A stretch of 64,000 nt of DNA. It comes from Diatrype stigma (Eukaryota; Ascomycota; Sordariomycetes; Xylariales; Diatrypaceae). The position numbers were made by a program, and so were the translations under genes. The DNA is taken from positions 1 to 64,000 of the forward strand of contig JAKJXP020000057.1 in assembly GCA_022225965.2 (NCBI GenBank), given 5' to 3'. The notes under the pieces are model-generated. The model was not told where the DNA came from, made no database searches, and saw nothing but the letters and a program-made list of their open reading frames with translations. Of this stretch, positions 33,001-45,100 are shown in pieces (positions within the stretch are counted from its first letter, which is position 1; each line of letters starts with the position of its first letter).

Positions 33001-36000
33001 GACTTATCTATTTGATGGAGATTCGGTAATATTCTCGTAGGTGAGCACGTAGCACAGTATGTCTGCATATAGCGCTTCTAAATTCCTGTTGCAAGGAATG
33101 CGAGTCTGTCTTCACAGAATTCTACTTTGTTCCATTCCTTGGAAGCTCCAGTCTTAGTGCTGCATATACATGGGTTCACTCAGACTATTGATTGGACAGC
33201 TCAGCTAGAAACCAAAGCAACTCGAAAAGCTCCGTTCCCCAGCTACTATGTACATGACTAAATGTAAGTAATGTAAGAGTAGACAGGTCACCTTTACTGC
33301 CCTGCGCTGCGTTGCGTGCCGAGGCATGAACTATGGTTGAGTAATCACTCAAGCCTCTCCAATGTCCATATCGAAGTCGAAGTCGAAAACTGCTTACACA
33401 AGCCGATCCAATGATGACCCGATCTTTACACGATGCTGGCAACCCTTCCCCTCCTTGGCGAGTCACGATGTATGTTACATGATGCAGCCCGTACGCAGCC
33501 GGTGCTGCAGAGCAAAAGCAATGGTACACTGGCCGCGGAGATCTCGAATCGAAGTACCCGGCTCTTGCAGCTGTATCTGAGGGTATCCGAAATAGCACCC
33601 TTGGCACCCTTCCATGGGGAGCCAGACCCCTGTCGGGCTAGCCCCTCAGCGGGGAAGAGCGGACTTTACGCCCACTAGTTATAGTATCCTCCATGTGTTA
33701 TTATACGATGTAGCTTCCTATGTGTGTATGGATGTGCATAATATCATACCATAACGGACGATCGTAGAAGGCATAGCCGTCGGCGAAAGGAGTTAGCAGT
33801 TGGACATATCAGGCCTCATCTCCCAACCGACCGGCTCTGATAGGATATATCGCAGACTGTTGTCGCCCATCCCACGTCACAATACGACAGAGAGAGCCGT
33901 CGCTAGGAGCTGCCAAGAGACGCATCGAGCGTCGAGCGTCGAGCGTCGAAGCGCTCTTCTCATTCCGGTGGTCTCTCCAATCTCCAATGCCTCGTGGTTA
34001 ATATGCCTAAATCCTCGGAGTTCTCCTACACATATTGTGATATGGCTGCACCGATCATAGGCACACAATCTGACCTTCAGGGGGTCCCTTCTTCTGGGAC
34101 ACAAAAAATTAACCAACCTAACCCAGCCCCGTAGGACACAAACCCTGTCTCCTGCCTACTTGCTTGGTTGCTGTGCTGCTCGTAAGTCCATCTGACATAC
34201 ATGTCTGCATGCTTCTACATTGCCTACCGACCTACACATGCTTGCTGTGCGTTTCTGACGACCTTAAGGTTCTTATTGCCAAGACCGCTATTCCAGCCCT
34301 CTTTGATTGCCGAGGACCAATCTCGAGTTCCCAACCGGCGGTAACGGTTCCCCCCTTCCACACGCTTTTCTCCCACCTCCTTGCTCTACGGGTAGGAAGG
34401 GTAATAACCCTGGAATGAGCCTGGATTTCGCATCGCCTAACCTTTTCAGCTAACGCCTCGACGACTGCCGGCTTACTAACTAACAGCAAGGCATGATAGG
34501 ATGGCGTCGACGATATGTGAGTGCGAGATGCATGATCGCATCCCCCTACGTCTATAAATAAAGTCTATGGGGAAGAGGCGTGCGAGGTGGATACACATGT
34601 AGGTAAGAGAGATAGAAAGTGTACCTACCAGATCTAGTGCCACCTCTGGTCTCAGAAAGAAGATTCGATGGTAGTTGATGGTGACTTGAAATGCGTCATC
34701 GGGGTAGATGGAGGGGAAGAAAAAAAAGTCGTTGTGATGGAGTCACAAAGAGAGAGCGCGAAAGCGCGAACGCCCCGAGCTGTCAGCTGCGCGCGTGCCT
34801 TGTCCGATCGCGGTCTTCCATATCCATGTCAGCAGCGGCGGCGCCCAGAAAAAAGTCCGCCGACGCGCACGACATGGGGCGTAGCCGCCGCGGTAGCATC
34901 TCGACATCGCATTTATGACGACGGGCAAAATCTGTACCTACTCGAGTTAGGTAGACTTGGACGGTCATGCTGCCTGCAATCATAGTGCTGCGCTGCGAAA
35001 GGGAAGGACGGAGAAGCAGTTTCAGCCATTTTACCATTTGCCTGGTTGGCTTCAATACATGTTAGGTAGACCACCACCCCTTTCCTATCCACCTAGATGT
35101 ATCTTGAGGTATAGGAAAGCAGAAGGGTAAACGGGAAGACTGGCGGACCATGTGACGTGACATGAATGAATGCAGGTCACGTTAATCGACCAGAAGAAAT
35201 CCTCCGATTCTATTTTCATTTTCAGCTACGCCCAAGTGCTAGCTAACTGCCTACCTAAAGAGCAGGTGCTATCGAAACTGCAGCTTTGGCGCACTGGCAA
35301 TCCTTTAGGCCCGTCTATGCTCTGCTCTGTAGGTAGTAGGTAGTACCTAGTAACGAATAGTAATAGAACATCTCGCCCGGCAAGCCACCGGAGCATAACC
35401 ACCGTCCGTAGATGATCAGTGAAGCCGTAGATTGCTAACTTGTTTCTTCTATATTGTGCAGGTACTATCGTTTGCCGGAGGGAAAAGGGGTGTTGGAATA
35501 ACAGTAGTTAGAGTTGAGAAGGTTTCCAAGTGGACATGGTTCAAGTTCCTGGCAGTGTCTGTCCCCAGTATCAATTGATTGGTGTAGGGCCCTGATCAAC
35601 TCGAAGGTCGCCTGGAGCTGTCTGGTAAGACATATAGTCTACGCTAGTTTTCCATGCCACCCAGAAAGTATGGCAGTGCTAGTCTCGGAGCGCAAGTTCC
35701 CTTTAGTTCGGATGTACGTCGTCTCTCGTATTGTCAATGAGTCTTGGAATATAGCGGGTATGCGTTGTCTTGATGCCGGGTCGTCCCCATGACGAGTACG
35801 CACACCCATGGGCGTCGTTGAGATAGGGGCAGGAGAGTATTTTGGAGGCCGTCGCATTATTCGACTGGATTATGCCATCTTGAAGAAAATTAATCAAGCG
35901 AGGTAATCGTTGTTTGGTTCCATTAGTCATAGTTGTCAAGACAGACCCATCGCCTCCTGAAAATCATAACCCCTATTTGTTTACAAGGCCTCTACTGCAT

Positions 36001-37074
36001 GCCTTCCGATGGAAATCCGAGTTCATCGATATTACCAAAAACCGATGAAATAACCAGAGATTTCTCATGTTGCCCCTGTATCGTAGTCGTGGAACAGATT
36101 TCGGATCTCAACTTGTGCTGGGCTTCTCGCCTGGGGAGCGATGAATCTTAGGATCGAGGGGATATTCGACTCAGAAGACGAGTCGGCCTCGCCGCTTTCG
36201 TAGGGAAGCCGTAATACCTTCGGGGCGCTAGGCCTATCGTAAACACTTTGTCCTCATGCGCATTTTCTCCATCCGCCGAATCAGTATCAGGCGCAACAGT
36301 CAAGGGACAAGCCAGCCTCTCCTCCCCTAGAGCTTTCGGACCGGCCAGACCGTTGAGCCTACTAAGAACCAACTCCCCAATTCTGAGGCCATTCTGGTCG
36401 CTTTCGTATCCACTTCATCAAGCCAGCTAGGGTAGGAGATCGGGGTCGCAGAGGTGAGGTTTCCAAGGGTCTGCTAACGATGCCTCGCCCAGCTGGTGGG
36501 TTAGCCCGGGCTACAACTTCAGCAACGTGACCTGGCGCTTACTTTGTTGATGACTGACACCAACATGGAGACTGAAGAGAAGTGCAACTTCTACATCACA
36601 ACGGAAGTAATGAATAGCATGCTGTCCAGGAAGTACAGCGATATGGCAGACGTGGATGAAGCCTGCTGTACATGCGAACAGCGGAATGTTGGTGTTATGT
36701 ATAAGGGGAAGGGGAGACAACACTGCACTGTACCTCCCCAACAAGTAAGCTGATAGCTTGGCGCTCGGTGATAGCGTCAAGCTCTACGTAACTACCTAGG
36801 TCTGTATTCAGTGTAGTCATACGCAGTTGCGTAGTACCTAGCTGTAGGAGTCGAAGCGTCTAAGCAGGGGTTATCAGAGCTCGATGGCCCCGTGATACAC
36901 ACGCATCCCCAACTAGATACGCAGCTGTGATCGTCTAAGGCTTCATTTAGAGTATATCACTCACAATGATATCCTATTTGAGAAATTGTGAGTCGGGCTT
37001 ATATGATCTCGAGGCCCCCTTCTAGTTTGGGTTGCCTACTAGCTTTTGTACAGTCCCAGTCATACATATATACG
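27083..37074. other. 10-kb gene-free region upstream of the bZIP gene
   Basis: No convincing gene in about 10 kb. Open frames are short (under about 145 codons), lie on both strands and lack motifs and splice partners. It contains many TAGGTA/TACCTA words (28195, 28583, 31360-31385, 31650-31670, 32397, 34600-34630, 35250-35350, 36790), CATA/TACA microsatellites near 28595-28630, and a GTCGAGC triplication near 33929-33947 (GAGCGTCGAGCGTCGAGCGTC). One minus-strand frame at 36372-36148 is GC-rich and protein-like but anonymous. The left part is the bZIP upstream region. The last part is 3' flank of the MGR3-like gene. Confidence 0.55.
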
Positions 37075-38888
37075 TCATGTTGATACACGCTTCAAGCCGT
37101 CCTGAGCTTGCACGATAGCAGGCTCAAACCCGATCTTCTTGCTAAGCTCCAGACTCTCCTCAAACCGACGCCGAGCCTCTTCAAGGTCCCCAGACATCGC
37201 AGCGATGTCTGCAAGATTGCACAATGCCACGGCACAGGCCTCGTCGCACTCTTCCGTCCTAGCTTCACCCTCTACCTTGCGCGCGGTAGCTTCAGCCTGG
37301 AGAGCCCATTGACGAGCACCGCTGAGCAAGGTAGCGCGGGTGGGCGCCTGACTAGCCGGTTCGCTAGTTATTGATCTTTGCCCCTTTGTAGTGGTAGCAG
37401 TAGCGTTAACAGGCTGCTGTGCCAGAGATATTGCCAAGTTATTCACTAGAAAAGTCAGCTTACGGGTCGAGTGGAATAATGACCGGCTCAAACCTAAAGT
37501 GGCTTCTTGAAGCATGACATGTCACTTCCAACTTACTTAAGACTGCTGTATGACAGCTCTTGGGTGGTGATAACGTGATGGCCTGCAGGAAAAGCGGTGC
37601 TGCGAGGTAATGTTGCGACTTGGACTCGTAATGGTTTCCGAGAGCTGGTAAGTGTATCAGTTAGTATTACACTCCACAGGATGATGCGAAGTTATATCGC
37701 AATTGTCATATGGCATACCTTCTAAAGCCCCCCCAATCTCTTCTGGGCTCATCCAATCTCCTTCGCCCTCCTTCACCCCTTCGACTTGCCTCCTCTGCAT
37801 CTCCTTTAAGATTGTTTCAACTGCCCAGATCAGGCGCTCTCCAGCTACGTCACTTTGAAGGACATGCTCATCCGCATACAGCTCCCCGAGCTTTGCGCTG
37901 ATTCCAACCGACCTTGCTAGAACTCTCCTCCGTTTACCCCATAGGTTTTCCGGCTCGGGCTCAGGCTCCTTATCGACCCCCTTCTCGTCTTCGTTCGCCG
38001 TATCTGATTTCGTCACAAGGGATGCATTCTTTGAGTTCTCCGGGCTGATCAAATGACCAGATTCGTCAACCAAACCATCCCGTACGCTCTTCTCCATGAG
38101 CTCTACCCATTGCTTGCATTCCTGTAAGACAGTGTCCAAGACTTCGATGGAGTTATGGTAATTGCCCAGCTTCTCCAACCATGCTGCTACCTGAATTCTG
38201 ATTCCTAAGACTTCGTCGGAAAACGGGTCGAGACGCGCGGCCTTGCATTGTTCCAGAGCTATTTTATACCATTTGAGGGCGAGCGGTGGATCGGGGGAGT
38301 AATTGCTGTAGTAGAGAGCTCTGCGGAGCGACTTGGCAATCTCGGGTGGAAAGCGAGTAAATTGTTCGGATTGGAAATAACTGAAATAAGCATAGACTAC
38401 ATAAACGCAAACACCGGCAGCGCAGGCGAGACTTCAGGACCAGAGTGCGACGTTAGTTCAGTTTTTACTATGACGATCTCTGACCAGACCCCAAACCAAT
38501 CGGGTGCTATCAGGGGCAATACGAACAGGAAAAGCGCTATTGTAAGCTCCTCGGGGCTCTGCCTGAACAAATCGCGCAGGTTTTGGCCCCGGAAAGCACC
38601 GAACAACGGTCGAAAGTTCAAGCCTTGTCGCAGAGCTTGTAAGATTAGCTTGAGAGACGGTGGTGGCGGCTTCTTCTCTGAGGACCTCTTCCCCGGCGAA
38701 GACGATTGATAACGCCTCTGCTGGAGTCTAAAAGATATCGATGCATCGGCATATGGGGTCGTTTTCCCCCTTAATGGCCCTGGGGCATTGTGTCGCGCTA
38801 ACCGCTGGGGTGATATAATATGTGGTTGGCGATGGAATCGCGAGACGCAGTTGAGGGACCGAAGCTCAAGGATGCGTAATGCCGACAT
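37075..38888 (-). CDS. MGR3: MGR3-like TPR subunit of the mitochondrial i-AAA protease complex
   Basis: Four minus-strand exons: about 38888-38485, 38431-37719, 37644-37537 and 37445-37075. The last three seams are clean (GTATGC, GTAAGT; branch sites TACTAAC and GCTGAC). The first donor is either GTCAGA (38484) or GTTTGG (38496), both phase 2, giving 531 or 527 residues. The N-terminus is Arg/Ser-rich without acids (mitochondrial targeting). A single hydrophobic segment ending GVCVYVVYAYFSYF crosses the membrane. The SEQFTRFPPEIAKSLRRALYYSNY block then opens a helical TPR array that continues through YLAAPLFLQAIT, NNLAISLAQQP and ALCNLADIAAMSGDLEEA to the C-terminus. Mgr3 in yeast helps the Yme1 protease bind substrates on the intermembrane-space side. 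Architecture fits well; the name is a family-level inference. Confidence 0.78.
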
Positions 38889-39517
38889 CGTGCAATATCC
38901 GTTTCAGCCTGCGCTGAAGCATGTGGTACCTGGATAGGTGAAGAGCATAAAGAGAACCCTAGGAGGTGAACATTAGAATCTCATCCATTCATGCGATCAG
39001 GTAAACATGGGAATTGGCATCGCGAAAAATAATGAAGTGGACGATGACGATGGTTTATGTATGTGAAAAAGCTACCCTGTACCAACTACGTAAGAGCTAA
39101 GAATGCCCACCTGCAGTAAACTAAGCACCTAGCAGGTACGAACACTTACCTAAGCAGCCCTAAGCTTGCGCTACACAGTACTGGTCTACAGTATATTCCC
39201 CACTACCTGCATAGGTACCTGCTAGACTATACACTGTATACAAGCTCAGTGGTTAGCCCCTCATTCCTCATTCCTCATTCGTCGACTTTGGCCCTCGCCA
39301 TGATAGTGACTTATTCGACAATTATTTGGCGTAACACTTGATTCCTCTCTTCTTCTTCTCCTAGACCAACGGTAATCGGCCGAATTATATACTTTCCAGA
39401 AGCCCCGACATTTACTTCACGGCAACTTGGCTTAAGGGGCGTTCCTCACCTAGATAGATAACTAGTTACTGCGTCACCCAACTTGTTGTTTATTCGTAAC
39501 CTCGGCTCCTCGATACC
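38889..39517. promoter_or_regulatory. Divergent promoter region, MGR3-like / MAPR-like genes
   Basis: A 629-base spacer between two start codons on opposite strands, so it should hold both promoters. It shows the palindrome-rich words ATAGGTACCTGC and GCAGGTACG (39130-39225), a CTCATTC triplication near 39260-39280 and pyrimidine-rich runs near 39345-39360 on the side of the plus-strand gene. No specific binding site can be named. Confidence 0.5.
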
Positions 39518-40303
39518 ATGGCTGGCAAGTTCGAGCCCAAGGTTCCCGTCAACCTCGACCCGCCCAAAGATGACCCCATTTCTCTAGAGGATTTGGCCAA
39601 TGCCAATGGTGAGTTGACTCAGCTTTACTATTTGACTATCTAAAGCCTTCACTGACGGGGTACGGATAGGCGAGGAAGGGCAGAAGGCGTACGTAGCAAT
39701 CAAGGTAAGATGGATCGTTAGACCAGGGGTTCATAATGGAGCTGGTCGATACGTGGTTGTTCAGCCCCAAGCAACCATGCTTAGTCCCGAGCTCCGTGCT
39801 CTGTTCAGTTACTGGGTTACATGCTGATTTGGTTTGATAGGGCAAAGTGTACGACGTAACTGGAAATAAGATGTATCAAGCTGGCGGGTCATATCACGGT
39901 AAGCCCAATGATATTCAAGCCTACCCGGGCAAGAGGTATCCACGATTCCGAGCTTCTCTGTGTGTCCGAATACCACATGCTGCATCGACCTCGCCGATGT
40001 TTGCTCATTGTGTCTTTGATGCTCACAGTGACCAAGGAGAGGACTCACGTTGTTAGATATCTTTGGCTCGGGGCCTTTACCGCTCTCTACGGACAAGGAC
40101 ATGTTTGCTAACCATACCCAGTGTTTGCCGGGAAAGACGCTTCTCGCGCGCTGGCGAAGACGTCGAAGGAGCTTGATGACGTAAAGCCGGAATGGCAGGA
40201 TCTCGATGAAAAGGAGAAGTCCACGTTGAACGACTGGATTACGTTCTTCTCAAAGCGCTATAACGTCGTCGGCGTCGTTGAAGGTGCAACGAATCTTGAG
40301 TAG
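39518..40303 (+). CDS. Soluble MAPR-family (Dap1-like) cytochrome b5-fold protein (121 aa)
   Basis: Four exons, 39518-39608, 39670-39704, 39841-39898 and 40122-40303, join in phases 1, 0 and 1 to give 121 residues; one exon is only 35 bases. The protein starts MAGKFEPKVPVNLDPP and has no membrane anchor. Conserved blocks are QKAYVAIKGKVYDVTG, AGGSYHVFAGKDASRALA and LNDWITFFSKRYNVVGVV. This is the membrane-associated progesterone receptor / Dap1 subclass of the b5 fold, which binds heme through a Tyr rather than the paired His of classical b5. Candidate Tyr residues lie in KVYDVT and KMYQAGG. Dap1 supports cytochrome P450 steps of sterol synthesis in yeast; whether this shorter soluble form does so is unknown. 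Confidence 0.9.
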
Positions 40304-41872
40304 ACAAGGTCCTCACTGTGCAATAAACAGATACCATCGATTGGTGATTACGAGCGAATTGACGGCATCGTTCCACCAGCGGGCAATCTTTTACAAAGTA
40401 CATATGCATGGCATGAGCGTGGCTGTGGATGTGCTAGTATAGTGAGGTTCGAGAAACATTCCCGCTCTCCCCTAAACTGATGAGATGCTACGAATGTCCG
40501 TGTGGGTGATGGCATATCCAAGTCGATCTGTGCGAGGGCTTCCAGTGCCCCTTTTTACGGTGTAACCCGAAGCACAGGGCAATGATGGATGAGCTCTAGC
40601 AACCGCCATGAACGACCTTGTAAAGCAAAGTTGTAACCCAAGCTTCGGCGGAGGATATTCAAGATGATTTGGATCCTCATCAACGATATCGAAGCCTCTG
40701 CTGGCATGTGCTCGTTGCTGAAGGATTTTGGGCTGACACTGACCCTACCTATTCATTTGGGACTCTAGCCTACCCTTCCACATTCCGGACTGTCTATGAA
40801 GCGGTGTGTTAGGGTTATTCCTTCGGAAGCATATCTGCAGACACTAGTCACCTCAACTCCAAGTGGAGAAATTAATTCACGATAGCTTGTGTAACTCTTG
40901 AATGGAAAGCATCCCGTCTGTAATATTACCAAGCCGCTTCCATGTATTATCTCCAGTAAATGCTTCATACCTTGTCCTGTCGGCCCTGGCTCTGCAGAGT
41001 CCCATGTCCGGGTTTTCATTTAGCCTCATCACGGCACTTCTTGTAGCCTTGGACAACTGGCTGTACTGTCACCATCCACCGCGATAGCCTCAGCCCAATC
41101 CTCGCAACCTCCGCTCTTGACACGGTTCAGGTCAGACAACGTACGGCCTTTACGTATACCTACCACCGGTCGCCCTTGTGCTAATCTCAGTCCCGCGTCT
41201 AAACCTTAATATAACAACACACCCGTGCAGAATCAGCTTAGCTATGCTAGCTGCAACGCTTGTGACCACGCACTAGGCGGTTGCAAATGTTGTCTAGAGA
41301 TAGCGTGCCTTGACGTTGAATGTCGTGCAATTTGAGTACCCGACACATTTATATGGACCTGAAGTTATGTTAAACATGGCCATCAAGGTTGATACGATGT
41401 AGCCTCAATCTACCACACCTAGACAAAAAGGGGCCACATAGACACACCCGATTAATTGGCCCTATATAGACAATATACACACAGCGCATTGATACATGTA
41501 CATAGTAGGCACACTACCATATTCCGCACTACCCCTTTGCAGTAGTTGTCCAAATGAATATACCTGTCCTCCAGTTTGAATCCCTAGTCGGGTGTATCAC
41601 CCAGCTATAACCAAAATAGCAATAAACACACTCGCTACTTCACCCTCAGTTCAACAACATATTTGAAAGGCGTTTAACTCGATGAGGTCTTTTGGCTCCC
41701 CTGCAGGGCTCCGGCTACCCAAAAGAAAGGTCCACACGTTCCGCCGCGAGCTGGACCGGCGACTCACGAAAGGCCCTGATCGTAGCCTAGCAGAAGTCGG
41801 AAGTCACCTCCCACCTGAACATCCTGCGTAGGACGTGCCCCTTTTCCGTCAACATGAAAATTCATCTTTCGC
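40304..41872. other. Spacer downstream of the MAPR-like gene
   Basis: About 1.6 kb with no supported gene. Short frames at 40765-41087 lie on both strands without motifs. The sequence is moderately AT-rich and has no repeat that stands out. Confidence 0.5.
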
Positions 41873-42118
41873 TCAGCGGCCTCCCCTGGGGTCGCTGTGC
41901 TGGTAGCACATCTGGCTTGGCGAGATCCTACCGTCGTGGAATCGGTACCCCCTCGCGATGCAGTCATCGCAGAGCATGCCTTCCTGTGCCCAAGACGTCC
42001 GCAGGACTTTGATGCTCATGCACTGGTGGTTGGGATCGTTGCGCGCGAAGTGGCAGTATGACTTCAGGCGAAGGAGCGAGTGGTTGCACTCGAAAAGATA
42101 TTCCTGCCAGTCGCACAT
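41873..42118 (-). CDS. Small Cys/His-rich hypothetical protein (81 aa)
   Basis: A single frame starting MCDWQEYLFECNHSLLR. It contains CNH, SYCHFARNDPNHQC and CDDC, a spacing of Cys and His that could hold one or two zinc ions. Proteins with this CDW...C-x-H...SYCHFARN layout occur as small hypothetical proteins in ascomycetes to my recollection. No signal peptide is present. The 3' end may be incomplete: the frame could instead splice further downstream, since a related minus-strand frame continues to 41764. Function is unknown. It is isolated, with more than 1.5 kb of spacer on both sides. Confidence 0.55.
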   Translation of the reverse strand: MCDWQEYLFECNHSLLRLKSYCHFARNDPNHQCMSIKVLRTSWAQEGMLCDDCIARGYRFHDGRISPSQMCYQHSDPRGGR

Positions 42119-45100
42119 GGCTGCTATTTTCCTCTTTCTCTTTCTGCTCTCACAAGAAGTTCACTTGAGAAGAGGTGCTCATATGGCGAGGCGATTTGTT
42201 AGTGGTGAGATAGAAGACGTCGTTCCGCGATTGGCACGGGGGAAAGAGCTAGTAGTACAGTCCGTCAATCCTGGCTGGCGCTTTGACTCCCTACTATCAA
42301 TACGCGAGTGAGCACAAGACAATGGTGTACTGCCTGTTGGAGATCATACCTGAGAGGTCTGTGACTTGAAAGTGTTTTCCCGAACGCTGTGCAGGCCTGG
42401 AAGCAGAACAGCGAGTGAGGTGATGATCTCATTGTCCTTGTCCTCATCTCACGGATGGCACCGGTCCTTTATACGCACGTTTCTTCCGCAGGCGGTAATA
42501 AGACTGGTGGCAGATTTAACCACCGCCTTCCCTGCCCTTCAGATAGATCTATGATGCATCTCGACTTCAACAACGACACAATCACTCTTGTTCAGGGGGT
42601 GGGGATTGACCTCTGTGGGTCGAGCCAGGGCGTTCTCTGGTCACAGGTTTGCTAATGCTGCGCAAGAACGAGGCCTGAACGCACCCCCATCTCCCATCGC
42701 TCAGGAGGTTACCTGCTTACGCAGAAGGGGATGTTGCATCTCATAAGAAGAGACGAACCACATAAATCTGAGATTCGATGACTTTTTTCGTCTACTCGGC
42801 ATGACGTGTCACTTTCTCCGTTATTTCCGCTTCATTCATCATCAGAAGCCAGGATGGAATCCCACGAGGCATCATCTCTTTATCAAGAAGGGGGGGAAAA
42901 GTGAATCTATTTCCACGGAGGTTATGGTAGAGTCCTCGCACCAACTCGTAGAACTCTAGTTACACGTATCGCCGAACAGCCCCAAGGAGGTTCAACAGGA
43001 ATGCCGGCGGAGCACGCGAGGATTCATCCATCCCCCGGAGCGTCCTTATCATCTTACCCGTCCGCCTGGGTCTGAGGTCTGCGCCGAACGAGATGAGAAG
43101 AAAGAGAGAAACATACCGTACCCGAACATCGAGATTGAGCTAGTCTTGCATGGTGCGATGTGCGTATCCAGCCGCGACGAACTGACATCTCAGAAAATTT
43201 TCATCGGCGGCGGATAGGTGCCTCTCCTCAAGCCGGGGCACTGGATCCAGTGACCCGGTCATCGAATCAGCGGCGAAGCAGGGGGGATGCTGCTTACCGA
43301 GTGTGGGTGTCTGTTCTTCTTTCTACTGTTGAGGTCATGTTCCTGCGGCGCGGGCCGAGAGGGTAGGCCGTAGCCTTACATCGGTCATAAACCTGAGCAG
43401 CAAACAAACATATATGCCTCGGCATCACACCACACCACATACACGACCCAGAGCAAGTATATCATCAAAGCCTTTGTGGGCCACGATAATCCTACCTATA
43501 CACAGGTTAGCGTAGACTACGTAGAGGAGTTGCACCTCATAGCAGGAGTATGTTACAGAGGCTGCATAGTGGTGGAAGCCGTACCTATTGACCTTACCCC
43601 TTTTCCCGTGTCTCTAGATTCCCCTGCCGGTCATCCAGGAGAGGAAGTGAAGTAGATCTCGCGCGATACAACAGAATGTCTCAGAAGCTTATTGCTGTCA
43701 GAATGTTTGCAGGAACATGTGCATGCATGTGGAAGGGGGATACCTACTGCGACGTCCCGAGGCCCGATTTGACTAGTTGCCTAGGAACTTAGGAGAGCAT
43801 GGGCCCCCCCTTTCTTGGTCTCGCCAATCTTCCGTGGTGCGGAAGTCAAGTGGTTCCCGTTACCAGCATCACCAGCAACATCAGCAATGTGGTATTCCTA
43901 CGCTAAGATGGGCATGAGACGCACTCGCGTGTGGGGGGAAGGGGTCCGTCTGTCTGTCTGTGGGTTTTAGAAGACCCTGCCTGCCGGCACGCCTACCCAG
44001 GAAACATGCACCCCATATGCGTCTTCACAGCCGAAAAGGTGCCTCTTACGTGCATCTGCATCGGCATCTGCGCCTCCATCTCCATCTGCATATGCATATG
44101 CACTCCTATTATTGAGTGAGCTACTTATGTGGAATTCTCTCTAACGGCTCCAACTCTTCTCCACCCATTTGCGCTTCCTCCTGCTTACAGCACACATACA
44201 TGTGTTTGGTAAACGCGGAGAAGAGAAGATGCCCCGCCAAAAGTTATCGTAGGAGAACGCCTAAAGGCAGACCTCGAAGCTGATAGCATCTAGACCTCCA
44301 GCCGTCGTCTACGTCGATCGCTAGGAAACACGTATATAAATGAGTAGTGAATTTGAGTAGTCACATATCATCCCGTACACCATAGCTCTCGATCCCGAGT
44401 CGGCATCAAACCATCTACGATCTTCTCACAAGAAGTTGCCGATCTATTTCAGTTTCAGACTATCTTATAGTCATCCCTTCAATACGTATTACTACTGTAA
44501 GCTGCATACCCATTTCTCGAGCAGACCGGCACGTGGAAACGGACTAAAATTCCTTGGTTCCGAGCGGCAGAAATGTTCGAAACATCATCAGTGCATTGCG
44601 AGTCTTCGGCGAGTTGTACTTTCCACGTGGTGAGCTCCTTCAGTTATACTATACATTGATATCACGGTGCTGTCCCAGTGGTGGATTGCCTACGAGGTGA
44701 AAGCACCGGGATCCATAACTGCCCCTTTTCTCTCAAGCGCCCGCATAACAGCGCTAATGGGGGGCAACGGACAATATTCAATGGAGTTGATATCACCGGT
44801 GTTACCGTGTAATGAAACCGGTCTTTTCATAGAGATGTCATCGTTATTGAGCTATTCGAATTTGATGACAGGTTTTAAGCGCACAGTGACATGCTGTACC
44901 TGAATGCGGCTGAATACTGTATGTATGTCGGCATGGCATGTCGTGAACCAACCGTCAAGTGAGAAACGGAGAGTTCCATCGTCCATCGTCCATCGTCCAT
45001 CCAGTAACGGCGCGGGGCTGCTGGTGAGAGACTAGGTAACTAAGAGCATAGTTATTGTTACGATTATTGCATAAGATGTGTAAAAGAATAATCCGGAAAC

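Noticed and set aside
36148..36430. GC-rich frames on both strands
   Set aside because: Protein-like in places but without family, start context or splice partners.
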